NCBI RefSeq assembly: GCF_003762835.1
Contig: NZ_RJWA01000008.1
Location: 1 to 64,000, forward strand
Reading direction: 5' to 3'
Origin: Micromonospora sp. HM5-17
GTDB taxonomy: Bacteria > Actinomycetota > Actinomycetes > Mycobacteriales > Micromonosporaceae
DNA length: 64,000 nucleotides
Part shown: piece after piece, positions 51,360 to 61,500 of the stretch
How positions within the stretch are numbered: the first letter of the stretch is position 1
Layout: each line of letters begins with the position of its first letter
Notes under the pieces: model-generated
Database searches by the model: none
Seen by the model: the letters and a program-made list of their open reading frames with translations, nothing else
Told to the model about the DNA's origin: nothing
Made by a program: the position numbers and the translations under genes

Positions 51360-52328
51360 CTACCCGCCGAGGGCCGCGGGCTCCTGCCGGCGCGGCGGGG
51401 CCACCACCGCCCCGGCGACCCGGCGCGCCCACGGCTCCCAGTCGTCGAAGTCCAGAAACCGGCCCAGCCGGCCGAGCTGCGTCAGCGGGTCGTCGACGAG
51501 GTCCTCGTACGTCATCGTCAACAGCTCCCGGGGCCGGGCGTCGGCGATGGCCTGTTCGGCCTCGCTGGTGAGGAACGCGCAGAGGTTCCGGTACCGCCGG
51601 AGATCCCGGCCGTGTTCGCGGAGTGTCTCGGCCGTCAACCGGCCGGGCAGGAAGCGCCGGAACTCCTCCGGCACCCGCTGGTCGGCACCGTCCTCGAACA
51701 GGTCCACCCCGTACCGGCCGAGCGACTCCACGCTGAGCTGCAGGAGCTGGAACGAGGGGTGGCGGCTCATCGAACGGGCGGTGTCCTCCCGGTCGCGGGT
51801 CAGATAAATGATCTTCGCGTCGGGAAAGTCCGTCAGCAGGCACCGGGCGACGTGGCTGGAACCGCCGGAACGCTCGACCCAGCGTCGCCGGCCGGTGAGC
51901 GAGGTGAGCAGGTCCAGGAACATCCGGTGGTGTTGGGGCAACGGTTGTGCCGGGAACTCGGGTACCCGCTCGGCGAGGGTGTCGAAGAGGCGGTCCGGGT
52001 CGGGGGAGATCTTCGGCAGCGTGGCCACGAGGATTCGGGGCAGGTCGGTGAGGCGGCCGGCCCATCGGCCGTCCGCCGGGTAGGCGACCTCGGCCGGGAC
52101 GATGCCGATCCGGACCAGCGTGGCGAGTTCCGGTTTGGGGCTGCTCAGATGTGACCAGTACGCGGCTCCGCTGAGCAACCCCCGATCGCCGATCCAGGGC
52201 TCGACCGACATGAAGAACTCCTGGATCGAGAGAGTGTCGGGCTGCTCGGCGATCAGGTCGGACAGTAGTGTCGACCCGCACCGACCGGTGCTGACGATGA
52301 TCGCTTGGCCAGGGGTCTGCGGCTCCAT
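51360..52328 (-). CDS. Stf0-like sulfotransferase
   Basis: 322 residues. QAIIVSTGRCGSTLLSDLIAEQP is the phosphosulfate loop in Stf0-type form; KIIYLTRDREDTARSMSRH is the 3'-phosphate segment and LLTMTYEDLVDDPLTQLGRL the YEDL motif. Stf0 of mycobacteria sulfates trehalose for sulfolipid synthesis; here the target may be the product of the polyketide genes. It is 21 bases downstream of the hydrolase and clearly in the same operon. It differs from the five sulfotransferases at 11-19 kb. Confidence 0.83.
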   Translation of the reverse strand: MEPQTPGQAIIVSTGRCGSTLLSDLIAEQPDTLSIQEFFMSVEPWIGDRGLLSGAAYWSHLSSPKPELATLVRIGIVPAEVAYPADGRWAGRLTDLPRILVATLPKISPDPDRLFDTLAERVPEFPAQPLPQHHRMFLDLLTSLTGRRRWVERSGGSSHVARCLLTDFPDAKIIYLTRDREDTARSMSRHPSFQLLQLSVESLGRYGVDLFEDGADQRVPEEFRRFLPGRLTAETLREHGRDLRRYRNLCAFLTSEAEQAIADARPRELLTMTYEDLVDDPLTQLGRLGRFLDFDDWEPWARRVAGAVVAPPRRQEPAALGG

Positions 52329-52349
52329 CGAGGACTCCTCCGCTGCGGG

Positions 52350-53243
52350 TCAGTGGGTCGTGGCGGGCGTCGGGTCCTGGTCCTGACCGCCGCGGGCGGC
52401 GGGTCCTGGCGGGTCGGCGTGGGCGGAGTGGCCCCCGTGGATCTGGCGCAGCCAGGGCAGGACGATGTCGCGGACGGTGTTCGGTGCATCGACCAGGAGG
52501 TAGTGCCGGTAGCCGGGCACGGTGACGATCCGTGCCTGCGGGAGCAGCCGCCGGACGTCGGGGGCCAGCGCGGCCATGGGAGAGTCGCCGCCGTAGATCC
52601 CCAGCACCGGGCACCTGATCGCGGAGATCCGTTCCTCGGCGGGTAGCCGGCTGGCGGGCAGGTCACGGACGAGACTCGTGGTGGCGAGGACCTCACGGGC
52701 CGTCTTGGCGCGACGGCTGGCGAGCTCTCCACGTTCGGCCCTGATCTCCTCCAGCGCGTGCTCGCGCGGCAGGTACGCGGCGGCCTGGTCGAGTTGCCGG
52801 GCCACCTGGTCGAGCCAGGTGGTCGTGGGCGGCGAGGACTCGACGGCGGCGATGGCGGCGACCCGCTCGGGGTGACGCACCGCGTAGCCGAAGGCGATCG
52901 TGCCGCCGAAGGAGTTGCCGAGCAGGTGAACCGGCCCGGTCACGTCGAGCGCCGACAGCAACGCCGCGAGGTCGTCGACGAAGTCGTCCAGCGTGTAACC
53001 CTCCGGCGGACGCTCGGTGTGACCGTGACCGCGCAGGTCGTACATGATGACGCGGAGGCCGGCGTTGGCGAGCGGGTGAGCCAGGGTGAGATACCAGCTG
53101 GCCAGGCTGTCCGTGGCCATGCCGTGGACCAGGACGGCGATCGGGGCGGCGCCGGGCGCCCCGGAGGAGCCCCCCGACATCGCCGCGGCCGGGGGAAGCT
53201 GTTCCACGTGGACGTTAAGGCCGTTGGCCCGAACCATGGTCAT
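52350..53243 (-). CDS. Alpha/beta hydrolase
   Basis: 297 residues. Oxyanion region VLVHGMATDS, nucleophile elbow LLGNSFGGTIAFGYAV (Ser in G-N-S-F-G), acid in VLGIYGGDSPM and catalytic His in VPGYRHYLLVDAP: a complete triad. Its ATG overlaps the acyl carrier protein stop (ATGA). Inside a polyketide operon it most likely works as a stand-alone thioesterase or esterase that releases the chain, but lipase or epoxide-hydrolase-like roles are not excluded. The last 25 residues are disordered. Confidence 0.85.
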   Translation of the reverse strand: MTMVRANGLNVHVEQLPPAAAMSGGSSGAPGAAPIAVLVHGMATDSLASWYLTLAHPLANAGLRVIMYDLRGHGHTERPPEGYTLDDFVDDLAALLSALDVTGPVHLLGNSFGGTIAFGYAVRHPERVAAIAAVESSPPTTTWLDQVARQLDQAAAYLPREHALEEIRAERGELASRRAKTAREVLATTSLVRDLPASRLPAEERISAIRCPVLGIYGGDSPMAALAPDVRRLLPQARIVTVPGYRHYLLVDAPNTVRDIVLPWLRQIHGGHSAHADPPGPAARGGQDQDPTPATTH

Positions 53244-53557
53244 GCCGGCGTCCCTGCCTTACCGGGGCTGGCCTCGGCTCTGTCGAGCGCGGCGGCGATG
53301 TGTTCGACGAGGTCGCCGACCCGCAGCTGCCGGACCGATTCCAGGTCGTTGCCGACGACGAGCTGGGCGAAGTTGACCTTGTCGCCGTACCGGGCCTGCA
53401 GGCGGCCGGCGAGGGCGATCACGTCGATGCTCTCCATCTCCAGGTCGTCACGGAACCTGGTCGCCATGGTGATCTCGCCGTCCACGCCCGCATCGTTGAG
53501 GATCGCGTGCAACATCTCGACGACGTCGGCCAGGACCCTGGCCCGGTCCACAGACAT
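53240..53557 (-). CDS. Acyl carrier protein
   Basis: 105 residues, four-helix carrier fold. The phosphopantetheine serine is in DLEMESIDVIALAGRLQ, near residue 42. FAQLVVGNDLESVRQLRVGDLVEHI matches helix III and IV. It is a separate carrier in addition to the one built into the first synthase and is placed 30 bases after the second synthase; it may accept the finished chain for transfer to the hydrolase or sulfotransferase partner. Confidence 0.87.
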   Translation of the reverse strand: MSVDRARVLADVVEMLHAILNDAGVDGEITMATRFRDDLEMESIDVIALAGRLQARYGDKVNFAQLVVGNDLESVRQLRVGDLVEHIAAALDRAEASPGKAGTPA

Positions 53558-53587
53558 GTGCTGTCCCTTCTCGTGATCGCATGCCCG

Positions 53588-56500
53588 CTACGGGCGTCCG
53601 GCTCGGCGTACAGGCTCGGGTCCCCAGGTCCAGCCGACGACGTACCGCCGTGGGGGCAGGTCCTCGGGGTTGGACACCTCTCGATGGGCGACCTGGTAGA
53701 CCCGGTCACCAGCGCTGACGGTCAGCGCGGTCGCCGTGGCGCCCACGACCGTGAACCGTCGCGGGTCGCCGGACGGGCCCATGCCCTCCGCCTTGGCGGC
53801 GGCCTCCTTGGCGGCCCGGAAGCGGGCGAGCCACCGCGACCGGTCTGAGCCGAGGGACACCGACTGGAGGAGTCGCTGCTCCGACTCGGACAGCGGGATC
53901 GCGAAACTGCTCTCGAGGTGGTCGGTGATCTCGACGACGTCGATGCCGACACCGGGTGAGTCGGGTGTGGTGTGGGGCGCCCGGGGCTTGGCGATCGCGA
54001 CCCCGACCTCCGCGGTGTGCGCGAGGGAGACGTCGCAGTCGCGGAAGCCGCGACCGGGTCGTGGGTGGACCCGGGGCCGGCCGTTCGGCTCGTTGGTGAC
54101 GGTGAGTTCGATGGGATAGACGTCGGCGTGCCCGTCCTCCCACAGTTGGAAGCGGACGGCGTCCTTGACCGCGATCCGGCCGAGCAGCCACTGCTTGCGT
54201 ACCCTCGGCGGCTGCTCCTCGTAGTCGGCGTAGCCGCTGGTGCCGAGGATGCCGCGCGCGGCCAGGCCGCGGGTGACCAGGTCCGTCCAGCGGTCGAAGG
54301 CGATCGTCCAGCCCTCCGGCTGACGCAGTGACATCGGGTGACGTTCCGGAAAGCGTTCCGCCAGCCGGGCGACGCGGTGGCTGTCGAACCGCCGGTCGAC
54401 ACAGCCGTCGAGCTGCGCCCACACCCGGCCGCCGAGGGACAGCTGGGTGTCGGCGACGAGCTGCCGGTCGTCGATCGAGCGCACCCGTGCGACGCACTCG
54501 AACGCCGTGCCGGGCGCCGGCGGCGGCCCGAAGAACCGGACGTGTCCCAACTCCACCGGCAGCGCCACGGTCCGTACCGGCTGTGTCGTGATGAGCCAGT
54601 TGCCGATCAGCTGTAGTGCGTTGTCGAGCAGCGCGCCGGGCGGGGTCGGGGCGGTCACCACGCCGCGTACGTGCATGTCACCGAGCGCGTGTACCTCCGT
54701 CACGCCCTGGAACAGGGGACCGTGGAACATCAGGCGTTCGGCGTACATCTCCGCGGCGCTGATCTGCGGTGGCCGTTCCGTGGCGGGGTCGTGCCGCCAG
54801 ACGGCCGGACGCTCGGCCGGGTAGTCCGGCGCCAACTCGACGGTCGCGCGGGCGTAGTTGCCGAGGACCACCGCGTGCCGGCCGGGTCCGACCGGCGTGA
54901 CGGTGATCTCGACGTCCTGTGGCGGCGCGGCGATCAACCACCGGGTGAACCGCGCGTCGCGGACCCCGACCACCCGCATCCCCGGTACCGTTCGCGCGAC
55001 CGCGTCGATCATGTGGTGTACGAGCGTGGTGGCCGGCACCACCGGCCAGCGGTCCTCCGGGTGGGGCCAGTCGTCGGGCTGGACGAAGAAGCAGTGGTCG
55101 CGCAGGTACGGCATCGTGTCGAGGGAGACCCGCAACACCGTGCGGTGCGTCCGTGGCCGCGGTAGCCGCGACGGATCTCCGCTCACCGTGTCGGCGACCG
55201 CACCGTCCGGTGTGTCCTGGAGCAGCGAGGTGAGTTCCGCGGCGGCGCTGGACTCCCGGGCGAGCCTGTGCAGCGTGGCGAGCGCCGGTGGCCTCGGCGG
55301 GGTCGCCACGGCGGGCGGCGCGTCGGCGGGCGGGGACGCCCCGGCCGGGGTGCCGTCGCCGGCATCCCGGCGGGCCGCACCGCCCACCTCCGTCGCGTCG
55401 GCCGTGGGCCCGGCCCGTTCGGCGCTGTCCGGGCCGGCCGGCGGCGGGGCGTTCTGCGGGGTGACCGCCGGCTCGGCGTCGTGCGGCACGGCCGTCGGCT
55501 CGGCGGCGCGCTGGGTGGCCACCGGAACGCTCTGCTCGGTAGCCACCGGTACGCGGGACCGACCCTCGTTCGTGTTCGCGCTCTGCCGGGTACCCGCCGG
55601 AGCGCTCCGCTGGGTGGCTGCCGGAGCGCTCCGCTGGGTGGCTGCCGGAGCGCTGTGCTGGGTCGCTGCCGGGTCGGCCCGCACGACGACGCCGAGGAGG
55701 TCCGCGGCCCCCTCGCCGAGCCGGACCAGCGGGCCGCCGAGGTCGAGCCGCAGAACCGGACCCCGGCGGACGGGTCGCTTCGGGGCGGGCCCGGTCCGGT
55801 CCCGGCCCGTGGTCGCCCGGTCCCGATCCGTGTTCGTCGGGTCGAGGGCGCGCAGTCTCGGCTCGGTGCCCTCGACCCACAGTGCGGTGGCGACCCGACG
55901 CAGTTGGTTCAGCCCGCTGCGGTGCGCGACGTTGACCGGCATCGCGAGGTGATCGCGGCCGCGCAGGTTGTCGGTGATGACCGAGGCGAGTTGCCCGGCG
56001 CCGACCTGCAGGAACACGCGGATATCCGCGTCGTACATGGCCTGGACGGTCTGCCGGAACCAGACCGGTTCGAGCATGTGCCGGATGAAGATCTCCCGCA
56101 CCCGGTCCGGATCGGTCGGGAACGGTGCCCTGAGGGTGGTCGACCAGACGGGTACCCGGGTGGGGTGGACCTCCCACCGGTGCAGGGCCGCGCCGATCGA
56201 TGCCAACCCGGTGGCGGACATCGGGGTGTGGAAGGCCGAGCGGAACGGCAGCCTCTGGCAGAGGATGCCGTCGCCGCGGAGCGCCTCGACCAGGGTGTCG
56301 AGCTGGCTCTCGGGCCCGTTGACGATGCACTGCGCGGGTGCGTTGTCGTGGGAGAGGACGACGCCCGGGTAGCGGGCGAGCCGGGGGATGATCTGTTCGG
56401 CGGACGTGCCGACGGCGACGAACGCCCGATCGGGTATCTCGACCGACGCCGAGTTGAACACGGCGAGGAACTCGTCCATCGAGGCCGAGCTGATCTGCCC

Positions 56501-58510
56501 GGTGGTGGCCGCGGCGGTCCATTCCCCGATGCTGTAGCCAGCGACCGCGTGCGGGGTGATGCCGAGGCGGTGCAGGGCATCGGTGAGCAGCTTGCCGACC
56601 TCGATCACCCCGGCGCCGTGTCGGCCGAGGTCGTCGACGGTCCACCGCCGGTCGGGGAGGCCGAAGTGTGCCGCGATGTCCGCCGTGCGGGGGCTGAACT
56701 CCGCCTCGAGGCCCGGGTAGACGAAGGCGAGTCGGCCGGCGGACCCGTCGGCGAGCAGCGGGGCAGGACTGAACCAGACGTCGCGGGCGCCCCGCCAGGG
56801 CTGCCCCCTGGCCACGGCGCGCCGGGCGATGGCGAGGTGCTTGGCGTCGGGGTGAACGACGCCGAGCCGGCAGCGTTCGTCCGCCAGCGGACGGGCGGGA
56901 GCGGTCTGCCGGGCCCGGGCGGCGCCGACGGCGCGGACGCGGTCGTCGTCGGTGTCGAGCAGACGGGCGAGCGCGGTCGGGTCGGGGGCGGCCAGCCACA
57001 GCACCTCGTCGGGCTGCTCGACCACCGTCGCCGCCGAGTCCTGGGCGGCCGCCCTCGCCCCGGGCAGCGGACCGGTCGGGGTCGTGCCGCTCCGCCGGGC
57101 CGCCAGCGCGTCCGGCGCCTCCTCCAGGATCAGGTGGGCGTTGATCCCGCCGAACCCGAACGCGTTGACCCCGGCGCGGCGCGGCCCGTCGCTCTCCCAC
57201 GGCTGGGCGACGGTGATCGGCGCGAACCGGGTGTGCGCCAGCTCCGGCCGCGGTGCGTCGCAGTGCAGCGTCGGCAGCAGTACGCCGCGGTGCACGGCCA
57301 GGGCCGCCTTGACCAGGCTGGCGATGCCGGCCGCCGGCATGGTGTGGCCGATCATCGACTTCACCGAACCGATCACCGGTCGTGGTCCGCCCCGGTACGG
57401 ACCGAACGCCTCGGCGATGGTGGCGAGTTCGGCCGCGTCGCCGGCCGGTGTCGCGGTGCCGTGCGCCTCCAGCAGGCCCAGCGCGTCCGGGGCGGTCGGG
57501 TCCAGTCCCGCCGCGGCCCAGGCCCGCCGGATGGCCAACACCTGGCCGGCGCTGGCCGGGTTGACCATGCTCGCGGCGCGCCCGTCGCTGGACGTCCCGC
57601 TGCCCCGGATCACCGCGTAGATCCGGTCGCCGTCGCGCACCGCGTCCGCCAACCGCTTGAGGACGACGATTCCGGTCCCCTCACCGATGAGCAACCCGTC
57701 CGCCGCGCTGTCGAAGGGCCGGATCTCGCCACGTCGGGAGAGGGCGCCGAGTTGGCTGAAGACGGACCAGAAGCTGATGTCGTGCACGTGGTGTACGCCG
57801 CCGGCGAGGACCGCGTCGAGCCGGCCGCTCGTCAGCTCCGTGATCGCCTGGTCCACGGCGATCAGCGAGGACGCACAGGCGGCGTCCACCGTGTACGCCG
57901 GGCCCCGCAGGTCGAGCCGGTTCGCCACCCGCGACGCCGCGAGGTTCGGCACCAGGCCGATCGTGCCCTCCGGCTGGTACGGGCCGAGCCGCTCGTCGAA
58001 CTTGGCCCGTACCGCGTCCAGCCGCTCCTCCGGCAGGTCGGGGATCATCTCGCGGAGTACCTGGATCACCTGGCTGGACATCCGTACCCGCTGCGCGTAC
58101 CGCGCCTGGGCGGGGCTGAGGATGCCGCCCCGGCCGAGGATGACCCCCACGCGGTCGCCGGCGGGCAGCCGGTCCGGTCCGCCGGCGTCCTCGATCGCCT
58201 CGGCCGCCACATTCAGCGCGATGAGCTGGTCTGGCTCGATGTCGGCGATGGAGGCGGGCATGATGCCGAACCGGAGCGGATCGAAGGTGGCCAGGTCGTC
58301 GACGAAGCCTCCTCGGCGGCAGTAGAGCCGGTCCGGCCGGTGCGCCAGCGCCGGGTCGTAGAACTCCGGATCCCACCGGTGCGGCGGCACCTCGGTGATC
58401 GCGTCGACGCCCTCGACCAGGTTGCGCCAGTAGGTGTCCAGATCGCCCGCCCTGGGCATCAACACCGCCATCCCCACGATCGCTACCGGCTCGCCGGGCA
58501 TGGCGCTCAC
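53588..58510 (-). CDS. PUFA-synthase-like polyketide synthase: KS-AT-DH-phosphopantetheinyl transferase
   Basis: 1640 residues. Ketosynthase about 7-465 with Cys212 (VDAACASSLIAVDQ) and the two His motifs (LEAHGTATPAGD, IGHTMPAAG), so active. Acyltransferase about 560-900 with Ser near 659 (VAGYSIGEWTAA). Then a disordered linker of about 180 residues with heptad-like repeats (APAATQRS). A double hot-dog dehydratase from about 1130 to 1430: His in MPYLRDHCFF and Asp in LLDNALQLIGNW. The carboxyl end (about 1490-1640) is a 4'-phosphopantetheinyl transferase: GVGIDVVEITDHLE and FRAAKEAAAKAEG. The synthase can therefore activate its own carrier domains. The ATG overlaps the stop of the first synthase (ATGA). 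Confidence 0.88.
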   Translation of the reverse strand: MSAMPGEPVAIVGMAVLMPRAGDLDTYWRNLVEGVDAITEVPPHRWDPEFYDPALAHRPDRLYCRRGGFVDDLATFDPLRFGIMPASIADIEPDQLIALNVAAEAIEDAGGPDRLPAGDRVGVILGRGGILSPAQARYAQRVRMSSQVIQVLREMIPDLPEERLDAVRAKFDERLGPYQPEGTIGLVPNLAASRVANRLDLRGPAYTVDAACASSLIAVDQAITELTSGRLDAVLAGGVHHVHDISFWSVFSQLGALSRRGEIRPFDSAADGLLIGEGTGIVVLKRLADAVRDGDRIYAVIRGSGTSSDGRAASMVNPASAGQVLAIRRAWAAAGLDPTAPDALGLLEAHGTATPAGDAAELATIAEAFGPYRGGPRPVIGSVKSMIGHTMPAAGIASLVKAALAVHRGVLLPTLHCDAPRPELAHTRFAPITVAQPWESDGPRRAGVNAFGFGGINAHLILEEAPDALAARRSGTTPTGPLPGARAAAQDSAATVVEQPDEVLWLAAPDPTALARLLDTDDDRVRAVGAARARQTAPARPLADERCRLGVVHPDAKHLAIARRAVARGQPWRGARDVWFSPAPLLADGSAGRLAFVYPGLEAEFSPRTADIAAHFGLPDRRWTVDDLGRHGAGVIEVGKLLTDALHRLGITPHAVAGYSIGEWTAAATTGQISSASMDEFLAVFNSASVEIPDRAFVAVGTSAEQIIPRLARYPGVVLSHDNAPAQCIVNGPESQLDTLVEALRGDGILCQRLPFRSAFHTPMSATGLASIGAALHRWEVHPTRVPVWSTTLRAPFPTDPDRVREIFIRHMLEPVWFRQTVQAMYDADIRVFLQVGAGQLASVITDNLRGRDHLAMPVNVAHRSGLNQLRRVATALWVEGTEPRLRALDPTNTDRDRATTGRDRTGPAPKRPVRRGPVLRLDLGGPLVRLGEGAADLLGVVVRADPAATQHSAPAATQRSAPAATQRSAPAGTRQSANTNEGRSRVPVATEQSVPVATQRAAEPTAVPHDAEPAVTPQNAPPPAGPDSAERAGPTADATEVGGAARRDAGDGTPAGASPPADAPPAVATPPRPPALATLHRLARESSAAAELTSLLQDTPDGAVADTVSGDPSRLPRPRTHRTVLRVSLDTMPYLRDHCFFVQPDDWPHPEDRWPVVPATTLVHHMIDAVARTVPGMRVVGVRDARFTRWLIAAPPQDVEITVTPVGPGRHAVVLGNYARATVELAPDYPAERPAVWRHDPATERPPQISAAEMYAERLMFHGPLFQGVTEVHALGDMHVRGVVTAPTPPGALLDNALQLIGNWLITTQPVRTVALPVELGHVRFFGPPPAPGTAFECVARVRSIDDRQLVADTQLSLGGRVWAQLDGCVDRRFDSHRVARLAERFPERHPMSLRQPEGWTIAFDRWTDLVTRGLAARGILGTSGYADYEEQPPRVRKQWLLGRIAVKDAVRFQLWEDGHADVYPIELTVTNEPNGRPRVHPRPGRGFRDCDVSLAHTAEVGVAIAKPRAPHTTPDSPGVGIDVVEITDHLESSFAIPLSESEQRLLQSVSLGSDRSRWLARFRAAKEAAAKAEGMGPSGDPRRFTVVGATATALTVSAGDRVYQVAHREVSNPEDLPPRRYVVGWTWGPEPVRRAGRP
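55597..55668. repeat. Three tandem 24-bp repeats in the synthase linker
   Basis: Copies at 55597-55620, 55621-55644 and 55645-55668; the first two are identical and the third has three changes. Each encodes one 8-residue unit (RSAPAATQ-like) of the linker between acyltransferase and dehydratase. A looser copy flanks them. Confidence 0.8.
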
Positions 58511-61500
58511 CAGCCGGAGGCGGTGTAGACGACCGAGGTGAGTGATGGGTCGCCCCAGGCCAGCTCACCCAGCAGGCTCAGCGCGCCCTCCTCGGGGTCG
58601 ATCAGACCGATGCCACGCCGGGCGAACTCCCGGCTCAGTTCCGGGGTGACCATGCCGCCGTGCCCCTCGACCGGCGCCCACGGTCCCCAGTGGACGGTCA
58701 GGCAGCGGGTGCCGGTGCGGGCCGCCCACCGGGTCCCGATCGCCTCCAGGGCGTCGTTGGCCGCCGCGTAGTCGGCCTGGCCGCGGCTGCCGTACGGCGC
58801 CGCGATGCTGCCGAACAGCACCACGAATCGTGGCCGGTCACCCAGGCCGTCCAGCGCGGCCAGCGTCGACCGGGCGCCCGTCACCTTGGTCTCGAAGACC
58901 CGGGCGAAGGACTCCGGATCCTTCTCGGCGATCAGCTTGTCCTCGAGCACCCCGGCGGCGTACACCACCCCGTCGAGGCGGCCGTACTCGCCGTGGATCG
59001 CGGTGACCAGCCGCTCGGTCGCGGGTGCGTCGCGGACGTCGAGGGTGTGGTAGCGCGCCCTGGCGCCCAACTCGCCAAGTTCCCGCAGCGTGCTCTCGAC
59101 CTCCCGACCGGCGAGAATCGCCTGGGCCGTGCGGGCGATCGTGGCCGGCGGACCGACGCGCTGGCGCGCGAGCACCGCGCGCACGGCCGCCACGTCCGTG
59201 GCGTTCGCCAACACCGGGTCCGGGGGACCGTCCGGCAGCGGCGTACGGCCGACCAGCTCGATCCGACACCGGGCGGCCGTGGCGAGGGCACGGGCGAACC
59301 AGGTGGTGATGCCACGCGCCCCACCGACCAGCAGCACCACCGAGTCTTGGTCCAGCCCCAGGGCCCGGGCCTCGGCCACGCCGTCACCGGCCGGGCCGGC
59401 GCCACCCGCCGCGAGCGGCCCGAGGCTCGCCGGCGTCAGGTCGTACCCGTACCGTCCGCCGCCGCTGCGGTCCACCACCGGCGCCTCGCCCTCGACGAGC
59501 AACTCGTCGAGGGTCTGCTGGGCGAGCCGCTCCGCGGGTTCCGTGCCGTCCACGAGGACCAGGCGTGCGGTGGTCGACGGGTACTCCCGGACGATGGTGC
59601 GGAACAGCCCGCGTAGCCCGTCCCCGGCCACACCGGCCTTCCGGTCGACGACCGCCACCACCCAGCGCATCCCACTCGTCAGGGCCTGCTTGATCAGCCC
59701 GAACGCGCCGGGCAGCAGCGGTTCCGCCCCGCCGGTCAGCCCGTCGAGCAGGACCAGCCCGGCTGCGCCGTCCAGGCTGCCGGGCTCGGTCGCCGTACCG
59801 GTGCGGACGGTCGCCTGGTGCCGGCGGAGCAGGTCGGCCAGCCGGACGGCCGCCGGACCGGCTCCGGTGACCACGAGGGTGGCACCGGCCAGCAGCGCCG
59901 CCGGTCGCCGCGGGGTGTCCGGGAGTGGGACCATCGTGGACACCATCCGCGTCGGCGCGATCCCGCGCGGAGAGCCACCCGCCACCACCCCCGGGCTGCC
60001 GGCTGTCGGGGCCGGACTCGACCGCGGCTGCCCGTCGGCGGCCGCGACGGCCGATGCGGGTGCCGCCCGGGCCGAGGACGCGGCGGTGGCGGGTACCGCG
60101 TCGGGCGCTGCGGGAACCGTCGCGGTCACGGCGGCGTTGACCCGGGTGGTGAGCCAGGTGACCATGGCGCGTACGGTCCGGGCCTTGACGAGGTCTTCCA
60201 GGTCTGATTCGTCGCCGTCGGTGGCCAGGCCGAGTCGGGCGGCCACCTCGCCGGCCACCTCGGCTCGTTTGATGGAGTCGATGCTGAGGTCGGCTTCGAG
60301 GTCCAGGTCGAGTTCGATGAGGTCGGCGGGGTATCCGGTCCGCTCGCTGAGCACCGCCAGCACCGCGGCCTCGAGGTCGAAGCCGGGTGCGGCCGCCGCG
60401 AGGGCGGTGACCGCGGTGGTGGCCGAGGTGCTCCTGGCCTCGGCCTCCCCGGTGCTGGTCGCTCCGGACGCCGGCGGCGGGGCGGGCGTGGGCCCGGCCG
60501 GGAGCGGGATGGGCGGGCCGACGGTGGCCGGCACCGGCGGAGCCGGTGCGGGTGGGGGACTCGCCGGCGCCGGCGAGATCGGTACGGACGCGTTCGCCGT
60601 CCCGGGAAGCGCCGGCACCCCCTGGTGCGCCCCACCCGACGCGACGCCGGCCTGGCTCGCCCGATTGGCCGCCGGCGGCACCTGCACCCGCGGTCCCGCC
60701 ACGACGGGTACGGCGTCGACCGCCGACGCCGCCGGGGCTGTCCGCGGCCCCCGTCCGTGGGGATGTCCACCGTCGCCGCTGCCGAGGTAGGCGAGCATGA
60801 CCTCGTGCTGGGCGGCGATCAGCTCACGGTTGGTTCGCAGGAACTCGGCGAGCAGTTCATCCCGGCCAACTCGCCCGTCGTGCCCGGCTCGCCCGTCGTG
60901 GTCGTCGGCGGTGGGCTCGACTGTCGCGGTCATGGACAACTCCTTGCTGGGTCGGGGGGGCGTCATGCCGCCGGGCAGGGTGCGGCCGTCACGATCGAGG
61001 ACGAGCTGACCGTCGACCGTCCAAAATGGGCGGCTGCCGGCGTCGGTCGTGACCGCCACGGCGGTGTCGCGGCCGTGGAACAGCCAGCCGATCCGGACCG
61101 GTACACCGGCGCAGGCCAGCTGCGCCACGGCGAGGAGAAAGTCGCGCAGCCCCTCGCCCGTACGCCGGTCACAGGCGACGGCGAGGTGGGGCCGGTCGGC
61201 GAGGATGGCCCGGACCAGGCCGGTCAGGACCTGCCCGGGACCGGCCTCGACGAAGGTACGGGTACCGGCGGCGTACATGGCCTCGATCTGTTCGGCGAAG
61301 CGGACCGGGGCTCCGAGCTGGGCGGCGAGTTCGTGCCGCAGGCCGTCGGGGTCCGTCGGGTAGACGGTGGCGGTGCGGTTGGACCAGACCGGGATGGTCG
61401 GGGTGGTGACGGGTTCGACGGCGAGATTCCGCGCGAAGCGGTCCACGGCGGTCGCCACGAGCGGGCTGTGGAAGGCACAGGCGACGTTGAGACCGCGCGC

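Noticed and set aside
55268-58528. Long plus-strand open frame opposite the second polyketide synthase.
   Set aside because: Shadow frame of GC-rich coding DNA; no protein-like features, while the minus strand encodes clear ketosynthase and acyltransferase motifs.
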